Source: Chlamydiota bacterium (GTDB lineage Bacteria; Chlamydiota; Chlamydiia; Chlamydiales; Rhabdochlamydiaceae). Taken from it: a DNA stretch of 13,584 nt. The stretch covers positions 1-13,584 of the forward strand of contig JAAKFB010000020.1 of NCBI GenBank assembly GCA_011065235.1. Reading direction: 5' to 3'. Position 1 is the stretch's first letter; each line of letters begins with the position of its first letter. Below are positions 11,876 to 13,584 of this stretch, in pieces. The notes under the pieces were generated by a model that was not told the DNA's origin, made no database searches, and saw only the letters and a list, made by a program, of their open reading frames with translations. Position numbers and translations under genes: made by a program.

Positions 11876-13584
11876 TTACTCCTGTTTAATTCTTAATCGT
11901 CGTAAGGGGTTAAAGAGCTTTCCCTCTCCCTCAAAGCTCCAGTGGTACCACTCGATGAAATTGAGACGCAATCCATGAACGATACCGCTCATGGTGCCGA
12001 GAAGAAGGGTCATACTCTGTCCTATGATAATGATGAACGAGCCACCGATGAGACCAACTGCCGTTCCCATATCATTAAAAGTGCGGGACATGATCACGCT
12101 GGCCAGGGCAAGCGCGTAGAGACGCAAATAGGAGAGGATATCGGCGAAGACTTGGATGATCTGTGTGATCTCTCCAAGGCCTTTAAGCCGCTTTTGAATG
12201 AGAGCTAAAACAATGGCCAGTCCGCCGCCGGCAAGCAGCAATTGTTTGCCCATCATGCCGGCTGTTGTGGGGGAAATCCATCCCATGAATACAATGATCG
12301 AAGTGGCTTTCAAGAAGACTGGAAAATACAAATACCCACCGACAGAGAAACTGACCCACCCGATATTCGCTAAGCTCCGCCTTAAATAGCGCAAAAGAGA
12401 TAGGGAAATATGAACCACTCCAACCAAAAGAGAAAATTCGAGGAGGATATTATCGGAAAACTCGTTCAGCATGACGTAGATTTTCTTTCCGTCCTTGATT
12501 TTTACCGCTTTGATGAGCATCTCTTTCCCGTTTTTGGCTTGAGCAATAGCGGGGTAATTTTTGACCCACTCCTTGTAGGTTTCATCCTTGTGTTCTTTGT
12601 GATATTCAGCTTTTTTTGCTGCAATTCGGTTGAGAACAGAGATTTTGGAAAGAGGGTTTGTCGGGCTGACCTCTAATCCAAAGAAGGAGGTGGTGATAAC
12701 GCCCCAAATAATACAGCTCGTCGACAAAATAAAGAGAAGTTTGATGAAGCGCTTGGCCCCTCCTTTGAGATCGGGCATTTTGTACTTCAAAAAGAAGGCG
12801 AGACAGAGATAGAGCATCCCGTATCCTCCATCTGCCAAAATCATGGCAAAGAAAAGAGCAAAGGACCAGATAACCCATCTTGACGGATCTTTATCCACTG
12901 ATGCGGGAATGTCATAGATCCGCACCAGGTCTTCTCCGATCCGATCGGTTTTCTGGTTTTCCATATAGGTGGGGACTTTGTCGTCAGATTCGATGGCGAT
13001 CGCATCAAAGACAACGGCTTTGTCTCCAATGAGAGAAGGGAGTTTTTCGACTTTGTTTTTTGGGACCCAACCCTCAATGGAAAAGAGGGCGTCTTCGATG
13101 GGAAAGTTCACTTCTTTTTGTGTCCGCTCTAGGGTGTGAATGTCGAGCTGTCCAAGAAGGCTATCGCGCAAGAAATCGATGTGCCCCGCATAGCCTTTGA
13201 GCTCCGCCTCGACTTGATGGAGGGTCTCTTCAACAAATGCGAGGTGGTTGCGCAGCTCTCCATCGGTCCGCTCAAAGTGCATTTCGATCATCGCAGGGTA
13301 GGCCTTAGGCCGATCGTGAATGCCAATAAAATAGTCGAGGTCATAATCAGTGCCAATGTAGATGAGTGACTCGGCATCTTCAATTTCGTGCGTTTTGCTT
13401 GTTTTGACGCAATAGAACTGAATTTTCTTGTCCGATTGGCCTTCGATGAAGGCAATGTCATCAAAAGAAAACTGTCCAAAAGGGGCTACGCGCACAATTT
13501 CTGCATCGATGAAGCGCTTTTCTTCCCTAAGTTTTTCAATTTCATGAGTGAGCTCGAGAATTTCTGTTGCTATATCGTCAGCAA
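11876..13584 (-). CDS. atpI: V-type ATP synthase subunit I, 5' end outside window
   Basis: Subunit I (a-type) is the stator membrane subunit that forms the ion half-channels facing the K ring and links to the peripheral stalk. 568 residues are visible. The frame runs through the window edge (LTHEIEKLREEKRF before VRVAPFGQFSF), so the GTG at 13495 is not the start; perhaps 80 residues are missing. The visible N-terminal half is soluble, with coiled coils and the EGWVPK motif. The C-terminal half begins at VIWSFALFFAMILADGGYG and has about seven helices. The essential arginine is in ILSYLRLYALALA (codon at 12122-12124), and the end FIEWYHWSFEGEGKLFNP is typical. A charged insert of about 70 residues (around 12440-12670) separates two membrane segments. 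Confidence 0.95.
   Translation of the reverse strand, partial: ADDIATEILELTHEIEKLREEKRFIDAEIVRVAPFGQFSFDDIAFIEGQSDKKIQFYCVKTSKTHEIEDAESLIYIGTDYDLDYFIGIHDRPKAYPAMIEMHFERTDGELRNHLAFVEETLHQVEAELKGYAGHIDFLRDSLLGQLDIHTLERTQKEVNFPIEDALFSIEGWVPKNKVEKLPSLIGDKAVVFDAIAIESDDKVPTYMENQKTDRIGEDLVRIYDIPASVDKDPSRWVIWSFALFFAMILADGGYGMLYLCLAFFLKYKMPDLKGGAKRFIKLLFILSTSCIIWGVITTSFFGLEVSPTNPLSKISVLNRIAAKKAEYHKEHKDETYKEWVKNYPAIAQAKNGKEMLIKAVKIKDGKKIYVMLNEFSDNILLEFSLLVGVVHISLSLLRYLRRSLANIGWVSFSVGGYLYFPVFLKATSIIVFMGWISPTTAGMMGKQLLLAGGGLAIVLALIQKRLKGLGEITQIIQVFADILSYLRLYALALASVIMSRTFNDMGTAVGLIGGSFIIIIGQSMTLLLGTMSGIVHGLRLNFIEWYHWSFEGEGKLFNPLRRLRIKQE

Noticed and set aside
1..13584. tRNA genes, rRNA genes or CRISPR arrays
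   Set aside because: No cloverleaf-like segment, rRNA sequence or regularly spaced repeat series was seen on reading; a tRNAscan and CRISPR search would be decisive.

Overview
The window looks like chromosome from a member of the Chlamydiota, most likely an environmental (Parachlamydiales-type) amoeba-associated lineage. The best clues are the V-type ATP synthase genes in the chlamydial order I-K, the compact layout with many start/stop overlaps, and accessory genes of the sort common in amoeba-associated bacteria (an opioid-growth-factor-receptor-like protein, transposase debris, a VKOR-like protein). The lineage assignment is inference. No rRNA, tRNA or CRISPR was seen.

Region 1 (1-366): the 3' end of an IS5-group DDE transposase, cut by the window edge, then a short intergenic stretch with a CTCTGTG direct repeat. 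Region 2 (367-3509, minus strand): a tightly coupled four-gene operon. It starts with an OpuC/OsmF-type ABC transporter (ATPase, one permease, one substrate-binding protein) for a betaine-like compatible solute. It ends with an unusual gene encoding an N-terminal membrane segment plus an OGFr conserved domain, joined by an ATGA start/stop overlap. Region 3 (3510-5530): class I DAHP synthase (aroG, plus), converging with and overlapping by 121 bp a minus-strand lipoprotein gene; a Nudix hydrolase diverges from the lipoprotein with only 44 bp between starts.

Region 4 (5531-6324): an AT-rich accessory stretch. It holds a membrane protein of unknown function with a twin CX3C motif, followed by two strong hairpins without U-tracts that resemble an IS200/IS605 end. 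Region 5 (6325-8446): a redox-flavoured neighbourhood with msrB, a convergent dienelactone-hydrolase-family gene (24 bp overlap), and a divergent pair encoding a VKOR-like membrane protein and an SPW-repeat-like membrane protein. Region 6 (8447-11137): a short intergenic gap with a 14-bp palindrome, then a full-length type IIA Ca2+-ATPase on the minus strand. Region 7 (11138-13584): a small hypothetical gene (plus) converging on atpK and a 5'-truncated atpI (minus), the membrane part of the V-type ATPase.

Much of the window concerns ions and the envelope: compatible-solute uptake, Ca2+ pumping and the V-ATPase rotor/stator. The rotor subunit keeps the ligand set of Na+-binding NtpK, which hints at sodium coupling. 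The least explained items are the operon-linked OGFr-like protein, the twin CX3C membrane protein with its flanking hairpins, and the VKOR-like protein whose only two cysteines are the CxxC pair.
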